From NCBI GenBank assembly GCA_000403495.2, contig KE159817.1, positions 368,048-432,047 of the forward strand: a DNA stretch of 64,000 bases. Reading direction: 5' to 3'. Each line of letters opens with the position of its first letter. Position 1 is the stretch's first letter. The position numbers were made by a program, and so were the translations under genes. Shown here piece after piece: positions 1 through 8,740 of the stretch. Source of the stretch: Lachnospiraceae bacterium 10-1 (GTDB taxonomy: Bacteria > Bacillota > Clostridia > Lachnospirales > Lachnospiraceae). The notes beneath the pieces were generated by a model that was not told where the DNA came from, ran no database searches, and was given only the letters and a program-made list of their open reading frames with translations.

Positions 1-180
1 AGACATCCGCCATTTTCACAGAGTTAGTAATGCTTTTCCCGATACAGTACATTATATTTCTTTTCCCCAAAGAACACAAGTGCCTTGTATTACAGTCTTG
101 CCTCGACAAAACAGATAAAATCATATACAATTTCCCCATCCTCGTCCACATAGTTACATGGTCTGCTCTTTTTTACCGGA

Positions 181-1359
181 CTAATGAAAAATATCTGATA
201 TTGTTCCTTTCGATAAAGAAAATGCCCCTTCAACCACATTTCCAGCGTCAGTGTCAATGTTTCCCGTAAAATAGACAACAACAATATCACCAACACTTAT
301 TTCTCCAACATCTATCCAACGGCTGATTCTTAAATCATTCAAATACACTTTGAATGTCATACCATCATTTTCGTCGGAACAAAGCACTGTGTCATCTATT
401 AAAACGTAGCCGTCTGTAATTTCAGTCAGCGTACCCGCAAGAGAAGCATTGTATGGCTCCGTTTCGGATTCAGTTCCATTTTCAACTGCATAAGAAATAA
501 TCTGATCCGCAGCTTCCTGGCCAATCCGGAAAATATAGGCGTAGTCAAATATATTTGTCCAGATATAGCCATCCTCCGTCACATTGAATACCCGTTTGTA
601 GATGCCAAGCGCATCAGACGTAGCAGTAAAGCTGAGATAATTTCTATTGCTCTCTCCCCAGTTATCATCTTCAATAAATTCGGCATCACGACACGCGTTA
701 AGAACATCCCAGATATGCGAATCATTGCTCAACTTGAAATGACCGTTTTGTTCATACCCATTATATTTAGTAAATTGATTTAAAGGCAGCGTTTGTTCCA
801 ATGCGTAATTATCCAGTATTTCTCCCAAATTTTCCGGCGGAACATATTCATTATGACTGAACACATAGAATTCCCCGTCCAGCTTTACAGCCACAATATA
901 CGCTTCGGAAATCCCGTCAATCCGATAGATTTCACTTGCTATTTTATGGCTCTGATCACTATACGCATCATATCCTGTCACATCAAATGTACCAATGAGT
1001 TCACCGACTAACGAGGCATCAACAGAGCATCCTCTGGAATAATACTCTTTGTCATTAAGATTTATTGCTGTATATTGTTCTACGACGGTTTTATACTCCC
1101 ACGGCCACTCTATGGCAGATTCGCTTTCCACAACATATACATCCTTGTAGTCTCTTTCTATGCCTCCAATGGAAACCAGCGAAATATCATCCATATGAAG
1201 CGCAAAATTTCCAGCCAGAAAAATGGCAGAGAAACATGCCACAGCCACAACCCATTTTCCCCAGGCAGGCTTCCTGCCTTTCTTTTTGTAGTTGATTGCT
1301 TCATCAACGTACTTGTTGTCAAGTTCGCTCAAAGCTTCAGAAAATTTCTTTGGAGTCAT
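181..1359 (-). CDS. Membrane-anchored anti-sigma-like protein
   Basis: A basic N-terminal segment is followed by one hydrophobic helix (VVAVACFSAIFLAGNFAL, about residues 37-54) and a long polar domain expected outside the cell. The C-terminal 90 residues are beta-rich with valines and glycines and could be an OB-like fold. The layout, short cytoplasmic region then one TM helix then extracytoplasmic domain, is that of anti-sigma factors encoded after an ECF sigma gene. A fragment that reads like the end of such a sigma gene overlaps this start (ATGA). The start at 1359 is chosen because GAGAGG lies 7 bases upstream. An in-frame upstream start would add 20 residues without a good ribosome site. 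Function is inferred from layout only. Confidence 0.6.
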   Translation of the reverse strand: MTPKKFSEALSELDNKYVDEAINYKKKGRKPAWGKWVVAVACFSAIFLAGNFALHMDDISLVSIGGIERDYKDVYVVESESAIEWPWEYKTVVEQYTAINLNDKEYYSRGCSVDASLVGELIGTFDVTGYDAYSDQSHKIASEIYRIDGISEAYIVAVKLDGEFYVFSHNEYVPPENLGEILDNYALEQTLPLNQFTKYNGYEQNGHFKLSNDSHIWDVLNACRDAEFIEDDNWGESNRNYLSFTATSDALGIYKRVFNVTEDGYIWTNIFDYAYIFRIGQEAADQIISYAVENGTESETEPYNASLAGTLTEITDGYVLIDDTVLCSDENDGMTFKVYLNDLRISRWIDVGEISVGDIVVVYFTGNIDTDAGNVVEGAFSLSKGTISDIFH

Positions 1360-1420
1360 ACGAATACCTCTCTTTCGGCTAAAGAGTCTTTCATTTTCTT
1401 TCGGGCACATACTGCTCAAA
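1356..1420 (-). pseudogene. C-terminal remnant of an ECF sigma factor (tentative)
   Basis: The frame ending in TGA at 1356-1358 reads ARKKMKDSLAEREVFV, the kind of basic tail found after region 4 of ECF sigma factors, and it overlaps the anti-sigma-like gene by ATGA as in intact sigma/anti-sigma pairs. A stop codon lies just upstream and no sigma region 2 or 4 is readable in 1420-1640. The sigma gene is therefore broken or replaced. The assignment rests on a very short segment. Confidence 0.3.
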
Positions 1421-1641
1421 ATTCATGGTAAGCCTGTACCTCTTAAATACTTCCTGCAAAATCCTCTCAAAACATATCGGCTCACTGCAAATGGACAGAA
1501 TCCTCTTTGTCACTTCATTTTCACTATTTATTTCGTCAGATTATCGCAGCAGCGCCATACTTCCCGTCAATTTGTTTACCTTCTTTTTCGTACCACATAT
1601 AGCAATTCCAAAATAACTCAGTGACCTTTCTGAAACATCCT

Positions 1642-1965
1642 TCATTTTTCGATAAGCTCATCATAGGTCTTGCACTCCTGCGCAAGGTCTGAGAAATCCA
1701 CCACTGGATTCAGTTCCAGCCTAGAGCCATTAAAGCTGATCAACGCAACGCCCACAATATATCCCATAAAAGATAAAGCAGTAAATGCCCAATCCGGATA
1801 TGCATTTTTTCATCTTTCTTCTTCGGCAAAATAGCTGGGCCGCATATACAGACACACCACATAAATACAGCCAGCACATCCATATATGGTTCATACAAAT
1901 TTCCGTCAGCCGCAAAAAAATATAACGCCTATTCTGTTTTCATAAAAGAACTTCATCTTACCAAC
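1642..1965 (-). pseudogene. Decayed membrane protein
   Basis: Pieces in different frames together read as a membrane protein. One frame gives an N-terminal part with a hydrophobic helix (MDVLAVFMWCVCICGPAILP). Another gives a second helix (AFTALSFMGYIVGVALI) and a soluble tail ending in KTYDELIEK before TGA at 1642. At least two frameshifts separate them. It follows the BlaI-type repressor gene, where a membrane sensor such as BlaR1/MecR1 would be usual, but no M56 peptidase motif is visible, so the family is not assigned. Confidence 0.35.
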
Positions 1966-2014
1966 AAATAGTAATTGAAAAGCTGTATTCCGCCATTCCA
2001 AAACTCCTGTACTG

Positions 2015-2422
2015 TTATGTCTTTGCATTGTCCTTGTCTTTGCATTTCTCCAAGATTTCTTCCAATTCCAGAAATTGTTCTTCCGTTATCTCTGCACTCT
2101 GCAACAAAGCCGCCATTGCGTTCTTTTGGCTACCCTCAAAATAGCTTTCTACAAACTTCCGACTTTTCTCCTTCTGACATTCTTCCTTTGATTTCTCTAC
2201 GGTATAGTGGTAAACCCTTAAATCATGTTCATCTACGGTATAGCTTAAAACGCCTTTCTGCCACAAACGGTTCAACAGGACACGCACCATTCTAGGCGAC
2301 ATATCTGACCTGCTCTGCATTTTCTTGATAACTTCCTTTGCAGTCATGGTAGGCATATCATTCGCCCAAAACACTTCCATAATCAACCATTCGCTCTGGC
2401 TGGGCGTAGTTTCTCTTTCCAT
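2015..2422 (-). CDS. BlaI/MecI/CopY-family transcriptional repressor
   Basis: The 135-residue protein has the BlaI-family winged helix: PSQSEWLIMEVFW at the start, TAKEVIKKMQSR for the helix-turn-helix, and VRVLLNRLWQKGVLSY leading into the wing, followed by an acidic helical dimerisation tail. Members repress a beta-lactamase, copper-export or membrane-stress gene and are released by proteolysis or metal. The ribosome site is AAGGGGG upstream of ATG. The gene downstream is a decayed membrane protein, so the partner of this repressor seems lost. Confidence 0.85.
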   Translation of the reverse strand: MERETTPSQSEWLIMEVFWANDMPTMTAKEVIKKMQSRSDMSPRMVRVLLNRLWQKGVLSYTVDEHDLRVYHYTVEKSKEECQKEKSRKFVESYFEGSQKNAMAALLQSAEITEEQFLELEEILEKCKDKDNAKT

Positions 2423-2537
2423 GCCATTTGCCCCCTTCTTTTTATGCTATTTTATATATCGGAAAAAATACAGGTTTTGCTAATGTTTGTTGTGTCACTT
2501 CCCCGCTTAAGGGGTAGGTGTTATGGGAATCCCCGTA

Positions 2538-2600
2538 CCTCCCCGATCTTCCGGAAGGTTGAAGATTCCTGATCTGTCCGACCTCTGTGGGTTATTGGGC
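2538..2600 (-). repeat. Degenerate copy of intergenic repeat B
   Basis: The run CCCCGATCTTCCGGAAGGTT with GGGTTATTGGGCATAT downstream resembles the better preserved repeat B copies near 14.0, 14.5, 17.4 and 18.25 kb. It marks this area as a decayed relative of the effector array. Confidence 0.4.
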
Positions 2601-2616
2601 ATATGTTTCCGTAGTC

Positions 2617-2700
2617 TTATTTCTTATTCATAAACTCCCAATAGGTCTGCATACTGTACTGATAATATGCCGCCGCACTTTTCTGACTCAGCAGCTTCAT
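2617..2700 (-). pseudogene. Effector C-terminal remnant (27 residues)
   Basis: The reading ATG 2700 to TAA 2617 gives a short amphipathic sequence with AAAYYQYSMQTYWEFMNKK. It sits between repeat B and a leader-element copy, where an effector gene would be expected, so it is interpreted as the tail of a deleted paralogue. This is inference from position and length. Confidence 0.35.
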
Positions 2701-2723
2701 GTCACTTATGACATTCTTGAATC

Positions 2724-2782
2724 ACGTCTCCTCAGTCATTCGGAGCCGCCCATGCTCCCTTATGGTAAGTCCGAACATGATC
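2724..2782 (-). repeat. Leader element copy 1 (degenerate)
   Basis: Read on the minus strand it contains GGACTTACCATAAGGGAGCA and then GGGCGGCTCCGAATGAC, as in the better preserved copies at 19945-19999 and 22973-23028. The second stem is imperfect here. The copy follows the stop codon of the hybrid ORF, as copies 6 and 7 follow effector stops. Confidence 0.6.
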
Positions 2783-2786
2783 TTCC

Positions 2787-2912
2787 TTACTTCAAAATGC
2801 CCGTCGCCTCATATGCTGCAATTGAAACTGCCTTTTTGGTTATGCTGGTCTGATAATAGCTCTCATCCGCTTCATAAAACACTGTACAGAATGAAAGTAT
2901 CCACAATGCCAT
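2787..2912 (-). pseudogene. Kinase N-terminus fused to effector C-terminus
   Basis: An open 41-codon frame starts with MALWILSFCTVF, a membrane helix placed where the kinase of this module should begin, and ends with ITKKAVSIAAYEATGILK. The end nearly matches the C-terminus of the effector at 20008-20781 (ITKKAVSIAAYEAAGILK). The ATG at 2912 lies just after the response-regulator reading frame stops (2915). A deletion of most of the kinase and the start of the effector would produce exactly this hybrid. It is probably not functional. Confidence 0.65.
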
Positions 2913-2914
2913 GA

Positions 2915-3310
2915 TCACTCCGCCCCCTTAAACAATGTGTACTGCCTTTTCACTTCCGGATACCTGGACTTGACTTCGGCACGGATATCTCTTTCCCCGT
3001 GATCAGAACCATGACATAGCTGCTGAGTTTCCCGATGTACCTCATGTTGATGAGGAAGCTCTGGTGTATCCGCACGAAACCCATCCCTGCCAGTTCCGCT
3101 TCCAGTTCATCCATCTTCTTGTAGATACTGTACACCTCCCCCGCCGTGTAGAACATGTTCTTGTGCCTGCTCGTCTCGATATAGATGATGTCATCCACCC
3201 ACAGGCGCACGTTCCCTTCACCTTGTACCCATCCAGCGTATAAGCTGCCTTGTTGTCCGAACCGAACAGAGTTATAATATGCCCGAAAAACAGGAAATCC
3301 GTGAAATTTT
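2915..3310 (-). pseudogene. Broken LytTR response regulator
   Basis: The frame at 2950-3210 encodes most of a LytTR DNA-binding domain (IIYIETSRHKNMFYT, FVRIHQSFLINMRYIGKL, GKEISVPKS). After that a frameshift near 2967 moves the true C-terminus (RYPEVKRQYTLFKGAE) to another frame ending at 2915. Upstream, another frame reads AAYTLDGYKVKG, a piece of receiver domain. The bulk of the receiver is deleted. It is the first gene of a collapsed regulator/kinase/effector module. Confidence 0.75.
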
Positions 3311-3387
3311 CAAAACTCTACTATTGGTAGATGTTCATTTTATCCATCCGCTGTATAATAGCAGTAGAAAGCGAGGTTTTTTGAAAT

Positions 3388-4464
3388 ATGGATCAAAAGA
3401 AAATAGGTAGTTTTATCGCTACCCGGAGAAAAGACAACAGACTAACCCAAAACCAACTGGCCGAAATGCTGGGAATAACGGACAAGGCAGTATCAAAATG
3501 GGAAACTGGAAAATCAATGCCTGATCCGTCTCTGTTTTGTCCACTGTGTGATCTGCTCCATATAACCTTGAATGAATTGCTTTCAGGTGAATTCATATCC
3601 GACGAAAATCTGAAAGAGAAATCTAATCAATTACTGCTTGAAGTCGTCACAAGCTGGCTTGGCAGAGATCAGTGGGAGAATAACACAAATGCCCCTGTTC
3701 CAACCGTCCTGAAGATAAAAAATATCAGAAAGGTATATGAAACTGAAAGTACTGTAACAGAAGCGGTTAAAAATGTCAGCTTTGAAATCACCAAAGGGAG
3801 CTTTGTAGGTATCATGGGCGCGTCAGGATCAGGAAAAACCACCTTACTGAATATGATTGCGACAATAGATAAAGCCACCAGTGGGCAGATAGAAATTGAT
3901 GGGTATGACATTGCAGAGCTGTCTGAAAATGATCTGGCATCATTTCGCCGGGAGCATTTAGGTTTTGTATTTCAGGAATACAATTTATTGGACACCTTAA
4001 CTGTCTATGAGAATATCGCACTGGCGCTGACAATTAAACAGATACCAAAAGAGACCGTAAAACAGACGATTCTTGATTTAGCTGGCAAATTAGGGATATC
4101 TGAAATCCTGAATAAGTTTCCCTATGAAATTTCGGGCGGCCAGAGGCAGAGATGTGCCTGTGTAAGAGCGATTGCGGCAAATCCCAGCCTCATTCTTGCA
4201 GACGAGCCCACCGGGGCGTTGGATAGCCACTCCGCAACACAATTACTGGAAACATTCGTCATGCTCTGCCGAAAGTACACTGCTACCATTTTAATGGTGA
4301 CACATGACGCCTTATCCGCAAGTTACTGTGATAAATTGTTGTTTATGAGGGATGGCGAAATCAAAGCATTCCTGAAACGGGAACAGGAAAATAAACAGGA
4401 GTTTTTCACTAAAATTTTAAATACTATCACAAAAATAACAGAAGGTGTTCACTATGTATCTTAA
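3388..4464 (+). CDS. XRE-type helix-turn-helix fused to an ABC transporter ATPase
   Basis: Residues 1-66 form an XRE/Cro helix-turn-helix (IGSFIATRRKDNRLTQNQLA, GITDKAVSKWETGKSMPD). Residues about 105-345 form an ABC ATPase of the BceA/MacB/LolD type with Walker A GASGSGKTT, signature ISGGQRQR, Walker B LILADEPTGALD and the H-loop in THD. The protein should therefore bind DNA and power the permease encoded next (8-bp overlap). This suggests a transporter that reports its own activity to transcription. A TATAAT hexamer at about 3354 may be the -10 element. GAGG precedes the start. Confidence 0.9.
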   Translation: MDQKKIGSFIATRRKDNRLTQNQLAEMLGITDKAVSKWETGKSMPDPSLFCPLCDLLHITLNELLSGEFISDENLKEKSNQLLLEVVTSWLGRDQWENNTNAPVPTVLKIKNIRKVYETESTVTEAVKNVSFEITKGSFVGIMGASGSGKTTLLNMIATIDKATSGQIEIDGYDIAELSENDLASFRREHLGFVFQEYNLLDTLTVYENIALALTIKQIPKETVKQTILDLAGKLGISEILNKFPYEISGGQRQRCACVRAIAANPSLILADEPTGALDSHSATQLLETFVMLCRKYTATILMVTHDALSASYCDKLLFMRDGEIKAFLKREQENKQEFFTKILNTITKITEGVHYVS

Positions 4465-5773
4465 ATTAGCGTTCCGTAACACAAAGCGTTCCATATTTAA
4501 CTATCTCCTGTATGTTTCATCAATGGTCATGCTCACTTCCATTATTTTCCTTTCAAACAGTATCGCAGATTGGGGGGATATGCAGGCTGGCTTTCAGACA
4601 ATGGCTTTCCCCTTACTGATCGTGATGATCATGGCGGTGCTGGTAAACTATATTAATCATTTTATCATCAGGCAACGGGCAAAAGAATTTGCCACTTATA
4701 TGTTGCTCGGAATGGAAAAAGATAAGCTGTCATTGGTATTCCTGTGTGAATTATCTGTGATAGGACTGGTATGCTTTCTTCTGGGTGTGATTTTAGGTAC
4801 GGGGGTTTTTTCTATTTGCTGTCGTACACTACTGCTGGAAACTGGAAGTCACTCCATATTCCGAATTATACTGAAAAGCACTCTGCAAACATTTTTATAT
4901 TTTTGCTGCGTGGAAATTTTGTCAATATTATTTGTGAAGCATAAAATATATAAACTACAAATTGTGCAGCTTATGCGGGAAAAACAACGCAATCAGCCAC
5001 TGGGCGTAGGTAAAAAGTCTTTTTGGGGATGGATGCTTATGATCAGCTTTTTCGGTTATCTGGCATTGCTGTTTGGTATTTCCTTTATGCCCGACGAGAT
5101 AATGACTGTTTCCGTCTCCCTTATTTCACTGCCAATGTTAGTATGCGTTTTCTCATTCAATAGATGGCTGTATGCTTTTATCGTTTCCTTACGTCTGTCA
5201 CAGACAGATTCTTTATATCGGGGCAATTGGCTATATCAGATTGCTGAAATGACAAGTGGTTCAAAGACCAGCGTAAATGTAAATACCATTTTCTGCATCT
5301 GCTTTATTTTTTCAGCAGCCGCCTTTGTTTTCGGGACACTTCTGCTTAGCCCGGATATTTATATTTTTGAAAAAAAGCAGCAGCAATGGATGGGATTCTT
5401 ACAAATCAGTATTTGCGTTATTTTTATGATCATCTATTTCTCTGTCCTCTCTTTATTGCAGATCATTGATTTAAAGAGGGAGCGCAGAAATATACGGCTA
5501 TTGTTTCACATGGGAAAAAATCAATCTGACTTAAAATACCTGATTTGTACGCAGGTGCTTATAAAGATGTTCATGCCAATACTAATGTCTTTTATTATAC
5601 TTTGGACGGCTACACCATTTGTCAATTATAAAATGAACTCCATATTGCCCGCACACAATCATCTATTTAAATCCATCGGTGGTTTTATGGTTTGTTTCTT
5701 TATTCTGTATTTATGTTTTTTTGGTGTGGTGTACATGGTAAACATGCGATATATTAAATTCAGCACTAAATAA
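4454..5773 (+). CDS. FtsX/BceB-like ABC transporter permease (short form)
   Basis: The protein has about eight hydrophobic helices and an N-terminus (LAFRNTKRSIFNYLLY) typical of the BceB/FtsX permeases that handle antimicrobial peptides or bacitracin. At about 440 residues it is shorter than classical BceB (about 640) and lacks the large extracellular loop. The start at ATG 4454 overlaps the ATPase stop. A GTG nine bases earlier is possible but badly spaced from the AAGGTG site. It pairs with the XRE-ATPase; export or sensing of a peptide is inferred. Confidence 0.8.
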   Translation: MYLKLAFRNTKRSIFNYLLYVSSMVMLTSIIFLSNSIADWGDMQAGFQTMAFPLLIVMIMAVLVNYINHFIIRQRAKEFATYMLLGMEKDKLSLVFLCELSVIGLVCFLLGVILGTGVFSICCRTLLLETGSHSIFRIILKSTLQTFLYFCCVEILSILFVKHKIYKLQIVQLMREKQRNQPLGVGKKSFWGWMLMISFFGYLALLFGISFMPDEIMTVSVSLISLPMLVCVFSFNRWLYAFIVSLRLSQTDSLYRGNWLYQIAEMTSGSKTSVNVNTIFCICFIFSAAAFVFGTLLLSPDIYIFEKKQQQWMGFLQISICVIFMIIYFSVLSLLQIIDLKRERRNIRLLFHMGKNQSDLKYLICTQVLIKMFMPILMSFIILWTATPFVNYKMNSILPAHNHLFKSIGGFMVCFFILYLCFFGVVYMVNMRYIKFSTK

Positions 5774-5836
5774 TGAGAGCGGTACCATGATTAAAATATC
5801 TGTGCTATTTTCATCACCTCCTCCATAGTCACCCCA

Positions 5837-6352
5837 TTAAAAAATTACTGCGTTCTGCCGCCGGTATGTATCGTTATCCTTTTGGCTTAGTTCACTCTCT
5901 ATCTGGGACAATTTCTTCTCCAGCTCCTTTATCTTTTCTTCATCACCGGAAGTTGCTTTTATCTGCTGTTCCAACTGTCGTTTCTGCTCTTTCAGTTTTT
6001 TAATTTCCCGGTCTACCCTATCGGTATTCGTTGTACATTTCTCAGCATCCTTCGAGCTGTCTGTTCCAGCTTTCGACTGTTCCTTTTTATCTGCACCGCT
6101 GGCTTTTTTCAGATCATCATACAGCACTTTCGGATTTCCGTTTTCATCCTTGCCCATATGATATAACCCACTTGGTCTGCTGCCAGACTGTTCGCTACTG
6201 ATATACTCGTCTTTCAGAACTGGAATTCCCTCTCTTTTGTTTCCTACACCTTGCTCTTTTGGGTCTTCCTTTATTTTTTCCCTCTCTTCCTGCAGCCTTT
6301 CTAAATAGTCACTTTTGTAATCCATATAATTACTGCTTACTTCCATTGACAT
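5837..6352 (-). CDS. Module 1 effector: small coiled-coil protein of the array family
   Basis: The N-terminus MSMEVSSNYMDYKSDYLE matches that of the effector at 19913 (MSMEISNNYSNYAK). The middle is polar and low in hydrophobics, and the last 70 residues form a charged coiled coil (EIKKLKEQKRQLEQQI, KIKELEKKLSQIESELSQ). No signal peptide or TM helix is present. It is the last gene of the regulator/kinase/effector module, 76 bases after the kinase. The start at 6352 follows AGGAGG with 8-base spacing; GTG at 6358 is too close. Function unknown. Confidence 0.75.
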   Translation of the reverse strand: MSMEVSSNYMDYKSDYLERLQEEREKIKEDPKEQGVGNKREGIPVLKDEYISSEQSGSRPSGLYHMGKDENGNPKVLYDDLKKASGADKKEQSKAGTDSSKDAEKCTTNTDRVDREIKKLKEQKRQLEQQIKATSGDEEKIKELEKKLSQIESELSQKDNDTYRRQNAVIF

Positions 6353-6428
6353 AAGCACTTCCTCCTTTTCTTGGGCACATTTTATGCTCCTGCCCTCTAT
6401 CTGTTATTCGTCATTGCTTTGGCGACAT

Positions 6429-7751
6429 TTAACCCGTTTGCTGTGAAATGCTTTCTGATTGCTGTGGAATGATCACAAGAATGCTTAGCATAAATTTCTC
6501 TCCCTCTGTCCGTATCTCCACCGTTCCATGATATTTCCCCACAGCCGCCCTGATATTTGTAAGCCCTGTTCCGCTGCGGATCATCCTCCTGCCAGAATAA
6601 CTGTTTTCTATTTCCATAAGCAGAAAGTCTCCCTGCACCTTCCCTGTCATATGAATATATTTTTGTTTTCCCTTGTCAATCCGGCTGCAGGCCGAAACAG
6701 CATTATCCAATGCATTCCCTAAAATGATGCAGAAATCTATGTCACTGATTCCGCAAGGATATGGAACCTCCAAAGAACACCGTACCTCTATCTGGTTTTC
6801 TTCCGCAATCCCTAATTTATTCCCAAGCAGGATATCAAGCACTGGATGGTTGGTGCTGATCGGAAATGACAGATCTGCTGTCAGGTTCTCCATCCCCTCC
6901 ACATATTGTAATGCTGCTTCGGTCTTTTGATTCTGCAGCAGCTCCTTTACGACCGTTATATGGTTTTTTATATCATGCCGGAACGATTTTGTTTTTTCAT
7001 AACGCAGTCTTGCTTCTTTCACATACTGCCCCAGAAAATGTGCCTGCTGTTCTAACAGTGCCGCCTCTTTATCCCGTTTGAAACTATCTGCCAGCTTTTT
7101 ATAAGCAAGCATAATGCAAAATAAACTAACCGCCCCTAGCACCTGCACAAACAACACTTGGCAAGAATTCACACCAGACATTAATCCATCTTTTTCTATC
7201 GTAACCGTATTTCCATAAACATTTTCATTGATATATTCACCTGCCAAAAAGATTAATAAAGCTGGCATTAGTGTCATAAATATATATTTTCTGTTAGCAG
7301 CCTCATCATACATACAGCATTGCTGTATACCCCGGTAACAAAAGACTGTTAGCATGAATGCAAAAATATTTCCACCCCACTCAAAGATAAAACCAAAAAT
7401 TACTGGATTATTTTTAAAAACAACGGGAAACAGAATATAAGACAATGAATTACATAACCCAAAGCATAAAGTTGTAATTTCAACTGTTACAACAGCATAT
7501 AAAGCTACGGAACCAAAATCTGCTCTGTAAAACAGTTTTCCCACCGCTATAAGGAGTATAATAAATACAAGAAATGCCCAAATTCCTTGTAAGTTAAAAA
7601 TCTCTAAAACAGCCACCCCAAGGCCCGTAAACAATATACCGTATATGGGTTTTACTTTCTTCTGTAAAAATTCTATAAAAAACCAAAAGTTCATGAAAAT
7701 TTCAAGGCTTGTCATGACGTATATGCTAAAAAAATCCAGATAATCAATCAA
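6429..7751 (-). CDS. Module 1 GHKL sensor histidine kinase (AgrC/VirS-like)
   Basis: About six TM helices occupy residues 1-215. The phosphoacceptor helix has RHDIKNHITVVKELL, and the ATPase has the N-box GNALDNAVSACSR and the G-box GTGLTNIRAAVGKYHG. This is the architecture of peptide-sensing kinases such as AgrC, which phosphorylate a LytTR regulator. The TTG start at 7751 lies immediately after the regulator stop (7753), so the two are translationally coupled. The ligand is unknown. Confidence 0.9.
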   Translation of the reverse strand: MIDYLDFFSIYVMTSLEIFMNFWFFIEFLQKKVKPIYGILFTGLGVAVLEIFNLQGIWAFLVFIILLIAVGKLFYRADFGSVALYAVVTVEITTLCFGLCNSLSYILFPVVFKNNPVIFGFIFEWGGNIFAFMLTVFCYRGIQQCCMYDEAANRKYIFMTLMPALLIFLAGEYINENVYGNTVTIEKDGLMSGVNSCQVLFVQVLGAVSLFCIMLAYKKLADSFKRDKEAALLEQQAHFLGQYVKEARLRYEKTKSFRHDIKNHITVVKELLQNQKTEAALQYVEGMENLTADLSFPISTNHPVLDILLGNKLGIAEENQIEVRCSLEVPYPCGISDIDFCIILGNALDNAVSACSRIDKGKQKYIHMTGKVQGDFLLMEIENSYSGRRMIRSGTGLTNIRAAVGKYHGTVEIRTEGEKFMLSILVIIPQQSESISQQTG

Positions 7752-7752
7752 T

Positions 7753-8472
7753 TCATAATCTCCATTCCCTCATATACTGCAAAATCACTTTTGAGAATTC
7801 CTTACTTCTAAGGCGTGACACAGGTATTTCCTTTCCATCTGCCATAAAAGCGGTGTTGTTCCTATAGCTTTTCAGATGGTTCAGATTGATCAGGTAGCTT
7901 CTGTGGCATCTGAAAAATCTACCATCCATCTTTTTTTCCAGATTTTCAATCCTATCGTAGTAGTCAATGACCTCCCCCGATACAAGATACAGATACACCT
8001 TCCTGTCTATGATTTCACAGCAGATAATATCCTGAAAAAAAATGATATTGCTTTCGCATCCCTTCTGGACTAACAGATTTTCTTTTTCCGGTGATAACCT
8101 GTCCTGCATGGAAAAAAAGAGCCTTTCCATTGTCTTTTCAAAATGTTCTTCCTGAACAGGTTTCACCAAATAATCAAATGGCTGCACCTCAAAAGACTGG
8201 AATACCATTTCTTTCAAAACCGTTATAAAAATCAGAAAGCCATGAAACCTGCACTCCCTTAATCTTCTGGCAGTTTCTATTCCGTCCATCCCGCACATCC
8301 CGATATCAAGAAAAAGGATATCTATTCTTTCATTGCTTTTAAGCAATTCTTCTCCCGAAGAATACTCCACAACAGAGATATCTGTATTTTTCTTTCTGAA
8401 AAAACCTTCTACCAGTTTTTCAATTTTTTCTGACATACATTTTTCATCATCGCAGACAGCAATATTAATCAT
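7753..8472 (-). CDS. Module 1 LytTR response regulator
   Basis: A receiver domain (residues 1-120) has the acidic pair in VCDDE, the phosphoacceptor in ILFLDIGMCGMDG and the conserved lysine in DYLVKP. The C-terminal 100 residues are a LytTR DNA-binding domain (FFRCHRSYLINLNHLKSY). It is the first gene of module 1. The ATG at 8472 is preceded by AAGGTGATT and, about 100-200 bases further up, by conserved block R (8577-8669). Confidence 0.93.
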   Translation of the reverse strand: MINIAVCDDEKCMSEKIEKLVEGFFRKKNTDISVVEYSSGEELLKSNERIDILFLDIGMCGMDGIETARRLRECRFHGFLIFITVLKEMVFQSFEVQPFDYLVKPVQEEHFEKTMERLFFSMQDRLSPEKENLLVQKGCESNIIFFQDIICCEIIDRKVYLYLVSGEVIDYYDRIENLEKKMDGRFFRCHRSYLINLNHLKSYRNNTAFMADGKEIPVSRLRSKEFSKVILQYMREWRL

Positions 8473-8576
8473 AGAATCACCTTCTTTAAATTAAATATTA
8501 TAGCACCCATTATCCAGTTAAGCCATAATCATGACGCAGAATGTATTTACAGTGATGTGAAATGTTTTTACCACTC

Positions 8577-8669
8577 GCATATTACCTCTTATTTCCCCGC
8601 TTTTCAGGTAATTTCCGTTATCAGGCCGCCCGGACTGCCTGTGGAAATGCAGACCACCGCATATGGCGG
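8577..8669 (-). promoter_or_regulatory. Conserved block R, copy 1, upstream of module 1
   Basis: On the minus strand the block reads from a hairpin-capable GC-rich part (GGTCTGC ... GGCAGTCC) through GGCGGCCTGATAACGGAAAT to AATAAGAGGTAATATGC. The same string recurs upstream of the other two module regulators (22866-22925, and 26190-28175 split by an insertion sequence). Its fixed position ahead of regulator genes suggests a promoter-proximal control region. Confidence 0.65.
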
Positions 8670-8740
8670 ATGAAGTCCATAGTGCGGCGGTTAGCTTTTG
8701 TGTATCTCTTGTCATTTAATTTGTCACGTCATAAGCCTGT

